Source of the DNA: UBA1205 sp045534635
GTDB lineage: Bacteria > Bacteroidota > Bacteroidia > Bacteroidales > WCHB1-69
DNA: 64,000 bases
Reading direction: 5' to 3'
NCBI GenBank assembly: GCA_045534635.1
Contig: JAZSKB010000019.1
Coordinates: 54,024 to 118,023, forward strand
Below the pieces are notes generated by a model that ran no database searches, was not told where the DNA came from, and worked only from the letters and a program-made list of their open reading frames with translations. Positions 26,698 to 37,688 of the stretch are shown here, piece after piece. The translations under genes were made by a program, and so were the position numbers. Within the stretch, counting starts at the first letter, position 1. Every line of letters starts with the position of its first letter.

Positions 26698-26846
26698 AAA
26701 GGTGAAATATTCTATTTTTTGTGGAATATCATATTGGCAGTTGAATCATTGAAAATAAACAATGTTCCATTGACAATGAAAAATAAATATTTATTATTAT
26801 AAACGTTAATTATAATTGTAAAAACAAAGTAAAGCAAATTAATAAA

Positions 26847-26882
26847 ATGGGAGATGCCGAAAACCCAGAAGAGAGTAGGTGA
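26847..26882 (+). CDS. Possible 11-codon upstream ORF in the leader of the giant gene
   Basis: An ATG at 26847 opens a short frame (MGDAENPEESR, then TGA at 26880-26882) that ends 20 bases before the ATG of the giant gene. It is the only GC-balanced stretch in an otherwise very AT-rich leader and encodes a charged, hydrophilic peptide. It may be a leader peptide, a structured piece of the 5' untranslated region, or chance. Nothing in the sequence proves translation. Confidence 0.3.
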   Translation: MGDAENPEESR

Positions 26883-26902
26883 TATTTAATATTTTTTATA
26901 TT

Positions 26903-29900
26903 ATGAAAAAATTTTTAACATTTTTGGGAATACTGCTTTTTAGTAGTTTTACCTTACAAGCACAAGTCACTACTATTGTTAGTGAAAATTTTAATCCAAA
27001 CTTCAATCAGAGTAGCGGATTTACTATTTCAAATGTCCCTGGTGCGACTTGGGAAATAGACCAATCGCATTTCGTTTCCGCTCCTTCTGCTATTGTAGGG
27101 AAAGTTCCTAATACTAATGGGGATTCCATTGTTCTTACTACCCCAACTTACGACTTTACAAATTATAGCAATGTTCATTTATCATTCAAACACATTTGTA
27201 AAATATCTCCTTCTGATATTGCTCGTATAGAGTATAAAGAAGGTGGGGTTGGTAGCTCTTGGACTCCAATACCAGCAAGTTCCTATTTAGGTAGTAGTTA
27301 TTACTCAGAAAATGGATTCAATGCTGCAAGTTATCCTTTTTGGGGAGGCTTTGATAGTTTGATGACACCTCAATCTTGGTGGTGGAAATACGAAGCATTT
27401 GATTTAAGCAATGAAATTAGTTATTCTGAAGCTCAATTTAGATTTATCATTAAAAAAGGGGATGTAACAGGTTCTCAAATTAATTATGGTTGGCTAATTG
27501 ACGATTTAATTATCTCTGCAGATACTCAAACAATTAAACCTCCTACCGTAACATTTTCCGCTCCTATTTTCCAAGATACTGTTTTATTTAATGGACCTTT
27601 TATCGTTAATGCAAAAGTAAAATCCAATTCAACAGCAAGTTTAATTACTCCATCTTTAAATTATACTGCAACCTACAATGGTACTTCTACCTCTGGAACT
27701 ATTTCAATGAACAGTGTTAAAGGAGATTCTATGTGGGAAGGTGTCATTCCTCAATTTCCATACGGTGCTATGGTCAATTATTCTATTACAGGTATTGATT
27801 CTTTCGGATATTACAATACCATAAATTCTTTCTTCTTTATTAAACGTGGCTTACAAAAAGATACAATAACATTAGGAGATATTTCTGATAGCAAAAATAA
27901 TGTTGAACATGTACCATTCTATCCACAACATCAATATGGTTGGAGTAAAACTTTATATTTTGCCAATGAATTATCACAAACCAATGCCGGTGGAAATATT
28001 ACCAATATAGCCTATTTTTCCAAAGAAGCCGTTAGTACAGATAGCATTTCTATCTATATGAAAGCGACCTTAGGAAACACTTTAAATAACGATTATGTTG
28101 ACCCTATTGCCGATGGTGCCACTTTGGTATGGTCAGGAACATTTATTGGTCCTGGAGGTGAAGTTTGGGCAGATGTATTGTTGCAAAATAGTTTTGCTTT
28201 ACCTGCAAACAATAATTTAATAGTATATGTTATTAATAAAAATGGGAATCCTTCTGCTGGCGGATTAAGTGGTAAGTTTGTTTGGCTTGCTATAGATGGA
28301 AAAGAAACCAATTATGCTGTTGCGAAATCTCAAAATAAAACATTCCCAGAAGAAAAAGGTGAAAATAAATTTCGTCCATGTACTCGAATTGCTATAACAA
28401 GATTTATACCAGATTCTAATTCTGTGGCAATGTTAGATATTGTTTCTCCTAAACAAGGTAATTTCTCAGCAGGACAAACAACACCAATTTCTGTCATTAT
28501 AAAAAATAGAGGTATTAAAAACTTAAATTCTTGTTTGATTGGATATTCTATCAATGGTGTTGCACAACCAGAACAACAATATACATTCGATTTAATAGAA
28601 GATTTTAACGATACGGTAACTATTGGTAATTTTATACCTACCGTAAATGGATACGATACTATTGTTGCATGGGTACGTATGCCTAATGGAATATACGATT
28701 CTCTCTCTACAGATGATACTTTACGAAGTATTGTTTATGGTTGTAGTGGTTTTCTATCTGGTACATACAATGTAGGTTCCAATGGAGAATTTGCTACATT
28801 AACCGATGCTTTAACAACATTATCGCTTTGCGGACAAGATGGAGACATCGTTTTTGCTTTAGAAAGTGGTGTTTACAATGAATCTTGGGACTTTAGCGAT
28901 ATGCAAAACAACTACAAAATAACTATTCAATCGGCAGCAATGCACCACGATAGCGTAATATTGCAACCTTCTTTAGAATACGGTATTCAATTAAAAAATA
29001 CAACAAATATTAGCGTTAGTCACATCACCATTGATGCTGCTACCAATAATAAACAAAAAGGTGTTTGGATTACTGGTGATGCTTCTGATATTAATATAAG
29101 TCACTGTAAAATATTTGTTAACCCTACTACTACTGATAGTAGATTTGTAGCAATTCACAAAGAAGTAAGTAAAAGCGGAATTTTAAACAATTGCCGTATC
29201 AGCAACAATATTATAGATGGTGGTTATTATGGTATTTATATGTATGTTGTTGAAAGTAATAGTTCTTCAAGTGGAATCAAAGGAAAGGTTACTATTGATA
29301 GCAACACTATTACCAATGCATACTCCCACTCCATCTCTACTTACTATGGAAATATTAATATTCACGGAAATACTATCCTTTCTCGTACTGCATATATTAA
29401 CCAAAGTTGGTATGGTATTAATAGTCCTTCTTGTTTAGGAGCAATAACTTGCAACAAAATTCAAACAAAAACACTTATGAGTTCTGCTTATGGAATATAT
29501 GCACAAAATATAGGTGATTCTGCCTCTGCCAATTTATTTTCAATTATTAATAACGAAGTTTATATTGAAGGAACCGGTAGTGTAATGGGAATCCAACTAT
29601 CAAATACTGTCGCTACAAATATTCTTCATAATTCTGTTTATGTTGCTGGAACTGGAACAACACTACGAGCAATGCAAATGAGCATTTCAGGTAGCAATAC
29701 TGGAGCAATTAAAAACAATATCTTTGTAGCAATAGGAGAAAATGGCTATCCTATTTTTGGCACAGTTCTTGCTCAAATGTGCAAATTTGACATAGATTAC
29801 AATTGTTATTACTCTCCAAGTTATATTGGTTCTATTTCTACTGCGGCTCAAACAAACCTAACCGCTTGGCGTGCGAGCATTCCTACAGATATACATTGTA

Positions 29901-32900
29901 TAAATGTACTTCCTCCTTATATAAATATTACTGACAATCATAAATTATCAGACTATACAGGTTTTGAATGTCCTATTTATAATAATGTCAATTCTGATAT
30001 TGAAGGAAATGTACGTGCATTACTATCTCCTATGGGAGCGAATTCTAAACTACTTCTCAGCAACGATGGTACATTATTAGAAATTTTAGGCTGGAATAGC
30101 GATTCTTTAGCAGGAACTAATACAACTATCCAAGCCGTTGTTGGTAATATCGGAACAAATACTATTTCATCAATGACTATTGATTGGAAATTCAATGGCA
30201 CAAACCAACCTACTTATAATTATACTGGCAATTTGGCAACAGGACAAACCGATACCATTACCCTTGGCACTATTGCCTACAGACCATTATACAACGATTT
30301 ATCTGTATATATTAGTAGTCTCAACAATGGTATAGATGATGCTCATATCAATGATACTTTATCACTTTTGGATTGTTTCTGTCCTGGTGCTTTATCTGGC
30401 ATACAAACCGTTGGTCCAAATAGCACATTCCCTTCTATCAACGAAGCACTTACTATATTAAATAGATGTGGTGCCGCTGGTTCTATTACACTCGCATTAG
30501 AAGATGGACAATATGTAGAAAATATTACATTAGATACTATCAATGGTATGATAGATGATGATACCCTTTTACACATTCACGATACGCTTACCATTACCTC
30601 TTTGAGCGGAAACAGAGACAATGTATTGATTATCACCAATGGCAATGGCGATGCAAATGTGGCAACACTTACTATTCAAAGAAACAATGTTGTTATTAAA
30701 GACCTTACTATCACCTCTCAATCTTTAACTGCTATTAGTTATAGTTATAGCAAATGTGTTAATTTAAACACTAATTGCAAAAATATAGCATTTGATAATT
30801 GTTGGTTAAAAGGAGTAAATCTTCCTACAACCTACACGACCCATAATTATCATGTAGCATTTTTTAGTGATAGAAAGGTGGTTGAGAATTTAAGAATCAA
30901 CAATTGTCATTTTAGTGGCGGTAGTGATGCGATATATTTTAATGCCAATAAGGCTTCAAATGTTTCTGTTAACAATAACACTTTCGATTCTACCGACAAT
31001 TATGGTGTATATTTTTCTAATACATCATTTAGTAGTTTCGACAATAATACCATTGCACAACGTATTTCTAATACAGTTCAACCTATTAATTACATAGGTA
31101 TCTATATGACCGGCTGCGATGGTAATATTACCAACAATTGTATTAAAAGTATAAAAACTAACGCTGGTATATATTTAACCAATTTTAACACAAGCAAAAA
31201 TGGAATTGTTGCAAACAATGAAATTTATGCTGTAAATGGTAATGGTATTTATTTATCAAATAGTAAGGGTCAAATATTGCACAACTCCATACTTTGTTCT
31301 GGAAATACAGCAACTAAAGCACTTTATGTTGCCAATGGCAATACTTTAACCATTAAAAACAATAATCTTGTAACAAAATCATCTGTTGCCGATTATCCTA
31401 TTTATATTACATCCGCTAACAGCGTTAACAATATTGTAATTGATTACAATAACTATTATAGTCAAAGAAATACTTATATTAGTTACGTTGGAGCGAATAT
31501 TTCCTCTATGGCAGATTTACGCACAGCAACAAAACAAGATATAAATTCTGTTGCTATCAATCCTATGTTCCAAAATGAATTTACCAACTTAATGGTTACA
31601 GACAACAATGGTTTAGAATGTCCTACATTAACAGATGTAACATTAGACAAAAATGGGCTCAACAGAGGAACCACACAAACCACTATGGGAGCATATCATT
31701 TTGAAGAATCAAATATTGACGCTGCTATCACAAGCATTGTTGCTCCTACCAATAGTATTGTAATAAATAATACCCCAACCGATGTTAAAATCCGTCTTTA
31801 CAATGCAGGAACAACCACATTAACAGAGGTTACTATCAATTGGATGATTAATGGTGTTTTACAATCTCCTTACACTTGGGCTGGCAATTTAAATTCAAAA
31901 GTTTCTGGAGATATTACCATTGGTAACTTTATTCCTACAAAAGGAAATATAGAAATTGTTGCTTTTGTTACTAATGTCAACAATGCTACCGACCAAGTAT
32001 CAAGCAACGATACTGCTTACACTACTATTTATGGTTGTGTTGCTTCTTCTACTTATACCATTGGTCAATCATCTAATGCCGACTTTAGTACCATAGACGA
32101 AGCCCTTACCGCTCTTCAAAATTGTGGTATAAATTCTGCTGTTAGATTAGAAATTGAATCAGGTTCTCATTTCAAAGATGTAGTATTTTCTCAATCTATT
32201 CCAGGGGCATCTACAACAAATACTATCACATTCACTTCTCAAAGTGGTAATGCTGCTGATGTAGTTTTAACAAATACAGTTATTGGTAACATCAATCACC
32301 TTGTTTTCTCTAAGCTGACATTTGAAGGCGTTTCTAATAAATATTACAATATTCAATTTGTTGCTTCTTGCGATGATATTGAATTTAGTGATTGTATCCT
32401 TTATGGTGATACCAATAGTGCAAATATTGCAGAAGCAACTATTCCAGCCATTTCTGCTCTCTGTCATCAAAAGGAAAAAGGCTCGTTATCTAATTTCCGT
32501 ATGTACAGAAACTATATTTATGGTGGAAATTATTCATTGTACTTCTATGGAAGTGTAGCCCAAAATGATGATATTACACTTAAAGACAATATCATTGCAG
32601 GTGGTGGAAGTCATAGTATATATGCTTATCGTACTAATTTGAAAATGGAAAATAATACCATTAGCAATAGAGTTTCTGCTACTAATAATGAATACAGAGC
32701 CATTTTTAGTGATACTTCTAATGTTGATATTATTAACAATACTTTTAATATCGAAACAAACAAAAAAACAACGATATATGCTATGCAAATTAATGGTAAT
32801 AACTATTTTACAAACAATTGTAATATTGCAGACAATACTATTAATTTCAATGTTAAAACCGCAACAACTACCTATGGTATATACACAAATTATAACAAGG

Positions 32901-35900
32901 TAAATATCAAAAACAATACAATAGCACTACTTAATGTAGAATCTAAGAGTTTTTATGGAATGGAGCCTCAAAATGCAATTTCTCTAAACATTGAACACAA
33001 CTTTATAAATGTTGCTTCCAGCAACAATACCGAAACATTCTATGGCATTAACACAAGTCTTTGTAAAAATTATAATGTCATCAACGGAAATAAGATATGG
33101 ATGTCTGATACCATACTTCAAGGTCGTGCTATAAGTTTATCTAATTTTGGTACAGAGGCTACAAAAATGAGTGTAGTTTCCAACAACGAACTTTCCTTAA
33201 TTTTTACCCCACAAAGAGCGAATAATGATTTTGCTGGTATTTATATAATGAACTCTAATGTTGCTATAGTAAACAACTCTATTAGAATTTCTGGTGGTTC
33301 TCAATACGAAACACAAGGTATTTATCAAACAGGTAGTTTATCAGAAACAGGGTATCTTGTTATTAAAAACAATAACATTGATATGAAAACCTCTGCCGAT
33401 TATCCAATTTTTATCTCAAATGCAAAAGCGATAGGTACAGATAGAGGACAAATTAACATTGATTACAACAACCTTGTTGCTCCTCAATATGTCGGTTATG
33501 TAGATAACAAAATTACATCTATCTCCGATTGGCAAACGTTTGTAAGTACTGACAGCAATTCTGTAAGCATTGCTCCTCAATATATCAATTCTTCACAATC
33601 GTTAGAAGTTAGCAATAAAGATGACTACCCATGCCCTACTCATCAACAGTTAAATACTGATATTTTGGGCAACCCAAGATATGGTACTACTGCAATGGGA
33701 GCCTATTCTAAAGCATTGCCTTCTCTTGATTTAGCATTGATAAATATTGATTGTCCTACTATTACCAATATAGGTGATGCTATCTCTCCTGCTATTGTAT
33801 TAAAAAATACTGGAGCCAGTGCAATTACATCCGCTACTATCAATTGGGCATACAACAATGTAATCCAATCTCCTATCACATGGACTGGAAATTTAACTTC
33901 ATTGGATTTAGATACCCTATCATTAGGAAATATTACTACGGCTACAGCAGGTACCAATACTATAAAAGTATGGATTTCGCTTGTTAATGGCGTAAACGCT
34001 GACGATGCTATTGAAAACGATACCATTGATATAAATATTATTACTTGCAACGCTATGCTCAGTGGTACTTTTACCGTGGGTGCTAATGGTGGCGATTTCG
34101 CTTCTATGGAAGAAGTTGCTAATAGTTTGATAAATTGCGGTATCGGTGGAAATGTTATTTTTGAATTTTTACCAGGAATCCACAATGGTAGTCTTCAATT
34201 AACTGAACCTATCAATGGTAGCGATAAATATACTATTATGTTTACAAAAGCAAACAGAAATAGTTCAACTCCTGCTATTCTTCAACCTATTCTCAGCGAT
34301 GCTGTTGTATTGAAAGAACAAAAAAATATTAGTTTTGATAGTCTAACTATTGACGCTACAAATGGTTTTACTGCTATCAAATTTACTGGTACTGGTGCTA
34401 GTGTTTCTTCTAATATTAGTATTACTAATTGTAATATTTATGCAAGAAAATATAGTACAATCCCTACCAACTCACAACAACAACATCGTTGTATTGATAA
34501 AACATCTAGTACTGGAAATATAAAAGATCTTCTTATCCGCAATTGCTTTATCACTGGTGGTAATTATTATGGTATTTACATTACCAACTCAACTCAATCT
34601 AACGATTACCGAAGAATTACCATAGATAGCAATATTATTACTGGAACTTACAATGGTGGTATAAATGTAATTTACTTCAAAGGTGGTGCTATTGATAATA
34701 ATATAATCTCAACAACCGTTGAAAGTTCTGAAAGTTGGGCTGGAATTACTTGCTCATACTATAATGATGCCCATATTCGTAACAATAAAATTCATTCTTT
34801 GGAAAGAACCTTGACCGGTGGAAATGGTATTTTTAACACTCAAGGCAACCTTGCTTCCTATGTAGTTGAAGATGTAGATATTTCCAATAATGAAATCATA
34901 TTAAAAACTTCTGGAACAACTAACGGTATATACATCTCAAGTATTTATAAAACAAATATATTGCACAATTCTATTTACCTACTTGCTACTGGTGGTGCCC
35001 GTGGAATATACCTTGCAACCGTTACTGCCTGCTCTACCAATGTTGTTAAAAACAATAATATTGTTGTAACAAGCACACATAATGATGCTACGGCTATAGT
35101 AATTTCAAATGCAAATTATGCCTATGCACTTTATTTTGAATTAGATTATAACAATTATTATGTTGCTAGTGGCAATATTTGTAAGATTGGTAATGCCGTA
35201 TTTAATACTATTCCAGCAGTACAAACACAAACACAACAAGATGCCAACTCTATTTCCGTTTATCCAAATTTTGTAGATACATCTATAGATTTGTCTCTTG
35301 GTAATAGCCTTGGTTTAATCTGTCCAAGACATCCTAAAGTATCAAGAGATATAAACGGAACTCAACGTGAGGCAATGACGACTATAGGTGCTTATACTAT
35401 GCACGTTTATGCTGGTGTAGATTTGCAATTAACGGAAATTGTTGAACCTATCAATAGCTCCAATAGTTTGTGTTCTCCAAGTTATTCCAGCGTTAAATAT
35501 GCAATTACCAATGTTGGAGGAACAGATATAGACTTTGCACGACACCCAATGCTTTTAACTATTAGAACCACAGGAGCAAACAATGCAACAATTGACACCC
35601 TTATTTCTTCAGGAACTTTGAACATTCTTGAAACAAAAATCTTTGAGGTAACAAACGCATTGTTTACAGATTTCATAGGTACTTATAACTTAGAAGCATC
35701 TTTGAGTTGTGCAAGCGATACCATCACCGAAAACGATACTATTTTTGGTGTTTACCAAATCAATAAACTAAATCTTCCTTACGATGAAGATTTTTCTAAT
35801 TCAACCTTTACCGAACTTACTATTGAAAACTTAGTCGGCACCGCACAGTGGACAGTAATATCAGGCAATAACAATGGATATATAGACCCATTCTTTGGTA

Positions 35901-37558
35901 CAGGAAAACTTGCTTTCAGCGGTTCTAAAGGAACTATTAGCCGTTTGAGTACTGGTCAAATCGAATTGAATCGTACCGCTCAACCTGTATTGGAATTCTG
36001 GTACGCTCACGATACCAGTCACGCTGATATGAACGACCTATTAAACGTTACCGTTACATTCGATGGAGGTAATTCTCATCACACTTTAATGGCTCTTAGT
36101 CGTTATGACAATTCTATCTCTGCTCCTACTTGGACTAAATATTTCATTGACTTGTCGCCTTACGTTGACTCTTCTTGTGCTATCATTGTTTTTGAAGGTA
36201 TCAGTTACGGCGGAAATGCTCAATATCTTGATAGAATTGCTATCACTTCTAATACCAATATTGCTTTAACTGATGCTTTGGCTATTGATGTTAATGCTTG
36301 TAGTCTCAATAACAAAACTTTAAGTATTGAAATGACAAACCAAACTGGTCAAGCAGTTGATTTCTCCTCCGATATGACTTCTATTATTGTCGAAATTTCT
36401 GGTAGTGCTAATCAAACTTTAACATTACCTTTACGTAGTGGAATTATTGAAGGTTTGGCAGTTGATACCTTTGCTATCACTAACGATTTCAACTTCTCAC
36501 CCGGTACTTACAATATCAAAGCGTATATTTCACCTGCTGTTGATAAAACCCTTACCGATGATACGCTTTATACTAGCATCATTATTAATCCTAATTTAAC
36601 AATTACTCCTAAACAAGTTACTGGCGGTAGTTCTATGAACAATTGTTTAAACATTGGTACTAAAGTATATCAAGAAGTAAATATTGCTAATAATGGTAAC
36701 TTGAATATGGATAATATTGAATTAACCCTCAATATTTACAATATTTCTGGTGTTGTTATTGAAACGATTAATGAATCAATTACAGGTACTCTTGCTGCTG
36801 GAGAAGACACTAATTATTCATTCTTAACGGCTTATACCGTTCCAGAAGATGAATCTTTCAATGTTGAAATTATTGTTAATCCTGCTTGCAATACGACTAT
36901 GAAATATAGCAATAGTATCGTTGAATGTGTTGATTTGATAAATGTTGGTATTAGCAAGTTTATTGAACCAGCAAACAGCAATGAATGTTCTAAAATCAAT
37001 AGTCAACAAAAAATTACTGTTACCGTTATTAACGAAACTCCAAATCAAGATATGAGAAATATCTCTATCAACGCTATTATTTACGCTAATAATCAAGCAG
37101 TAACAACATTGAAAGAAACAATTGACAACATCAATGCAAGTGATTCTATTGATTTTACTTTCTCTCAATCGTTTGTTGTTCCACAAGCGAACAATTACAC
37201 TATCAAAGTTTACATCGATAAAATTGATGATACCAATGATAACGATACACTATATATCACAAAATGTACCGATTTAGGTATTAGTGAATCGAAAGTAAAT
37301 TCAATCGGTATGAGTCAAAATATGCCTAACCCTGCTAACGATATGGCAAAAGTAAACTATACTATTCCAAATCAAGGTAAAGTAATATTTACTATCGCAA
37401 GCGTTACAGGACAAATATTACATACCCAAGAAATTGAAGCCAAAGCAGGTGCTAACAGCATTGAATTCAATACTGCTAACTTTGCAGATGGTATCTATTT
37501 CTACACCATGGACTTCAACGGACATCGTCTAACGAAGAAAATGACTATCAAAAAATAA
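26903..37558 (+). CDS. Giant T9SS-secreted protein with four parallel beta-helix modules
   Basis: 3551 residues from the ATG at 26903 (eight codons inside the open frame; chosen because MKKFLTFLGILLFSSFTLQAQ is a clean signal peptide). An N-terminal MAM/choice-of-anchor-J-like domain (about 20-210) is followed by a beta-rich region to about 610. Four repeats start at about 612, 1156, 1710 and 2383. Each is a C-x-x-x-L(S/T)-GTYxVGxNGxF...ALTxLxxCG opening, a right-handed beta-helix of many short Asn/Ile-rich turns, a GAY-type end and a CARDB-like domain. After about 2836 come further CARDB-like domains, a second MAM-like domain (about 2960-3120) and a type A T9SS sorting domain (NMPNPANDMAKV ... 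GIYFYTMDFNGHRLTKKMTIKK). The beta-helices suggest glycan binding, glycan cleavage or adhesion; no catalytic site is evident. Confidence 0.9.
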   Translation: MKKFLTFLGILLFSSFTLQAQVTTIVSENFNPNFNQSSGFTISNVPGATWEIDQSHFVSAPSAIVGKVPNTNGDSIVLTTPTYDFTNYSNVHLSFKHICKISPSDIARIEYKEGGVGSSWTPIPASSYLGSSYYSENGFNAASYPFWGGFDSLMTPQSWWWKYEAFDLSNEISYSEAQFRFIIKKGDVTGSQINYGWLIDDLIISADTQTIKPPTVTFSAPIFQDTVLFNGPFIVNAKVKSNSTASLITPSLNYTATYNGTSTSGTISMNSVKGDSMWEGVIPQFPYGAMVNYSITGIDSFGYYNTINSFFFIKRGLQKDTITLGDISDSKNNVEHVPFYPQHQYGWSKTLYFANELSQTNAGGNITNIAYFSKEAVSTDSISIYMKATLGNTLNNDYVDPIADGATLVWSGTFIGPGGEVWADVLLQNSFALPANNNLIVYVINKNGNPSAGGLSGKFVWLAIDGKETNYAVAKSQNKTFPEEKGENKFRPCTRIAITRFIPDSNSVAMLDIVSPKQGNFSAGQTTPISVIIKNRGIKNLNSCLIGYSINGVAQPEQQYTFDLIEDFNDTVTIGNFIPTVNGYDTIVAWVRMPNGIYDSLSTDDTLRSIVYGCSGFLSGTYNVGSNGEFATLTDALTTLSLCGQDGDIVFALESGVYNESWDFSDMQNNYKITIQSAAMHHDSVILQPSLEYGIQLKNTTNISVSHITIDAATNNKQKGVWITGDASDINISHCKIFVNPTTTDSRFVAIHKEVSKSGILNNCRISNNIIDGGYYGIYMYVVESNSSSSGIKGKVTIDSNTITNAYSHSISTYYGNINIHGNTILSRTAYINQSWYGINSPSCLGAITCNKIQTKTLMSSAYGIYAQNIGDSASANLFSIINNEVYIEGTGSVMGIQLSNTVATNILHNSVYVAGTGTTLRAMQMSISGSNTGAIKNNIFVAIGENGYPIFGTVLAQMCKFDIDYNCYYSPSYIGSISTAAQTNLTAWRASIPTDIHCINVLPPYINITDNHKLSDYTGFECPIYNNVNSDIEGNVRALLSPMGANSKLLLSNDGTLLEILGWNSDSLAGTNTTIQAVVGNIGTNTISSMTIDWKFNGTNQPTYNYTGNLATGQTDTITLGTIAYRPLYNDLSVYISSLNNGIDDAHINDTLSLLDCFCPGALSGIQTVGPNSTFPSINEALTILNRCGAAGSITLALEDGQYVENITLDTINGMIDDDTLLHIHDTLTITSLSGNRDNVLIITNGNGDANVATLTIQRNNVVIKDLTITSQSLTAISYSYSKCVNLNTNCKNIAFDNCWLKGVNLPTTYTTHNYHVAFFSDRKVVENLRINNCHFSGGSDAIYFNANKASNVSVNNNTFDSTDNYGVYFSNTSFSSFDNNTIAQRISNTVQPINYIGIYMTGCDGNITNNCIKSIKTNAGIYLTNFNTSKNGIVANNEIYAVNGNGIYLSNSKGQILHNSILCSGNTATKALYVANGNTLTIKNNNLVTKSSVADYPIYITSANSVNNIVIDYNNYYSQRNTYISYVGANISSMADLRTATKQDINSVAINPMFQNEFTNLMVTDNNGLECPTLTDVTLDKNGLNRGTTQTTMGAYHFEESNIDAAITSIVAPTNSIVINNTPTDVKIRLYNAGTTTLTEVTINWMINGVLQSPYTWAGNLNSKVSGDITIGNFIPTKGNIEIVAFVTNVNNATDQVSSNDTAYTTIYGCVASSTYTIGQSSNADFSTIDEALTALQNCGINSAVRLEIESGSHFKDVVFSQSIPGASTTNTITFTSQSGNAADVVLTNTVIGNINHLVFSKLTFEGVSNKYYNIQFVASCDDIEFSDCILYGDTNSANIAEATIPAISALCHQKEKGSLSNFRMYRNYIYGGNYSLYFYGSVAQNDDITLKDNIIAGGGSHSIYAYRTNLKMENNTISNRVSATNNEYRAIFSDTSNVDIINNTFNIETNKKTTIYAMQINGNNYFTNNCNIADNTINFNVKTATTTYGIYTNYNKVNIKNNTIALLNVESKSFYGMEPQNAISLNIEHNFINVASSNNTETFYGINTSLCKNYNVINGNKIWMSDTILQGRAISLSNFGTEATKMSVVSNNELSLIFTPQRANNDFAGIYIMNSNVAIVNNSIRISGGSQYETQGIYQTGSLSETGYLVIKNNNIDMKTSADYPIFISNAKAIGTDRGQINIDYNNLVAPQYVGYVDNKITSISDWQTFVSTDSNSVSIAPQYINSSQSLEVSNKDDYPCPTHQQLNTDILGNPRYGTTAMGAYSKALPSLDLALINIDCPTITNIGDAISPAIVLKNTGASAITSATINWAYNNVIQSPITWTGNLTSLDLDTLSLGNITTATAGTNTIKVWISLVNGVNADDAIENDTIDINIITCNAMLSGTFTVGANGGDFASMEEVANSLINCGIGGNVIFEFLPGIHNGSLQLTEPINGSDKYTIMFTKANRNSSTPAILQPILSDAVVLKEQKNISFDSLTIDATNGFTAIKFTGTGASVSSNISITNCNIYARKYSTIPTNSQQQHRCIDKTSSTGNIKDLLIRNCFITGGNYYGIYITNSTQSNDYRRITIDSNIITGTYNGGINVIYFKGGAIDNNIISTTVESSESWAGITCSYYNDAHIRNNKIHSLERTLTGGNGIFNTQGNLASYVVEDVDISNNEIILKTSGTTNGIYISSIYKTNILHNSIYLLATGGARGIYLATVTACSTNVVKNNNIVVTSTHNDATAIVISNANYAYALYFELDYNNYYVASGNICKIGNAVFNTIPAVQTQTQQDANSISVYPNFVDTSIDLSLGNSLGLICPRHPKVSRDINGTQREAMTTIGAYTMHVYAGVDLQLTEIVEPINSSNSLCSPSYSSVKYAITNVGGTDIDFARHPMLLTIRTTGANNATIDTLISSGTLNILETKIFEVTNALFTDFIGTYNLEASLSCASDTITENDTIFGVYQINKLNLPYDEDFSNSTFTELTIENLVGTAQWTVISGNNNGYIDPFFGTGKLAFSGSKGTISRLSTGQIELNRTAQPVLEFWYAHDTSHADMNDLLNVTVTFDGGNSHHTLMALSRYDNSISAPTWTKYFIDLSPYVDSSCAIIVFEGISYGGNAQYLDRIAITSNTNIALTDALAIDVNACSLNNKTLSIEMTNQTGQAVDFSSDMTSIIVEISGSANQTLTLPLRSGIIEGLAVDTFAITNDFNFSPGTYNIKAYISPAVDKTLTDDTLYTSIIINPNLTITPKQVTGGSSMNNCLNIGTKVYQEVNIANNGNLNMDNIELTLNIYNISGVVIETINESITGTLAAGEDTNYSFLTAYTVPEDESFNVEIIVNPACNTTMKYSNSIVECVDLINVGISKFIEPANSNECSKINSQQKITVTVINETPNQDMRNISINAIIYANNQAVTTLKETIDNINASDSIDFTFSQSFVVPQANNYTIKVYIDKIDDTNDNDTLYITKCTDLGISESKVNSIGMSQNMPNPANDMAKVNYTIPNQGKVIFTIASVTGQILHTQEIEAKAGANSIEFNTANFADGIYFYTMDFNGHRLTKKMTIKK
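28738..35410 (+). repeat. Four diverged internal modules of the giant protein
   Basis: Modules begin at about 28738, 30372, 32034 and 34052 and are about 1.4-2.0 kb long. Each opens with the same protein motif (Gly/Cys-rich, then VGxNxxFxxxxxAxxxLxxCG) and ends with a CARDB-like segment before the next. They are related at the protein level but have little visible DNA identity, so this is old duplication, not recent slippage. Boundaries are approximate. Confidence 0.8.
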
Positions 37559-37590
37559 TTTATTGAAATTGTCACGAATATTTTAATATG

Positions 37591-37620
37591 GAGTAGCGGC
37601 TTCGCCGCTGCTCTTTTTTT
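37591..37620 (+). terminator. Intrinsic terminator of the giant gene
   Basis: GAG-AGCGGC and GCCGCT-CTC pair around a TTC loop with one internal mismatch, followed by seven or more T's, 33 bases past the stop. Confidence 0.85.
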
Positions 37621-37666
37621 TATTAATAATTCATTGAGCTTATTTATTTTCAATTAGTAAAAATGC

Positions 37667-37674
37667 TATCTTTG
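37667..37674 (+). promoter_or_regulatory. -7 box of the proX promoter
   Basis: TATCTTTG followed by CA, 14 bases before the ATG at 37689, so the leader is very short. Confidence 0.65.
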
Positions 37675-37688
37675 CAAAATTTTTTTTT

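Noticed and set aside
33703..34185. 160-codon minus-strand frame inside the giant gene
   Set aside because: Antisense to a continuous beta-helix coding region; composition is that of a shadow frame.
28738..35410. CRISPR-like or tandem DNA repeat in the giant gene
   Set aside because: Repetition is at protein level with long diverged units; no short constant repeats with spacers.
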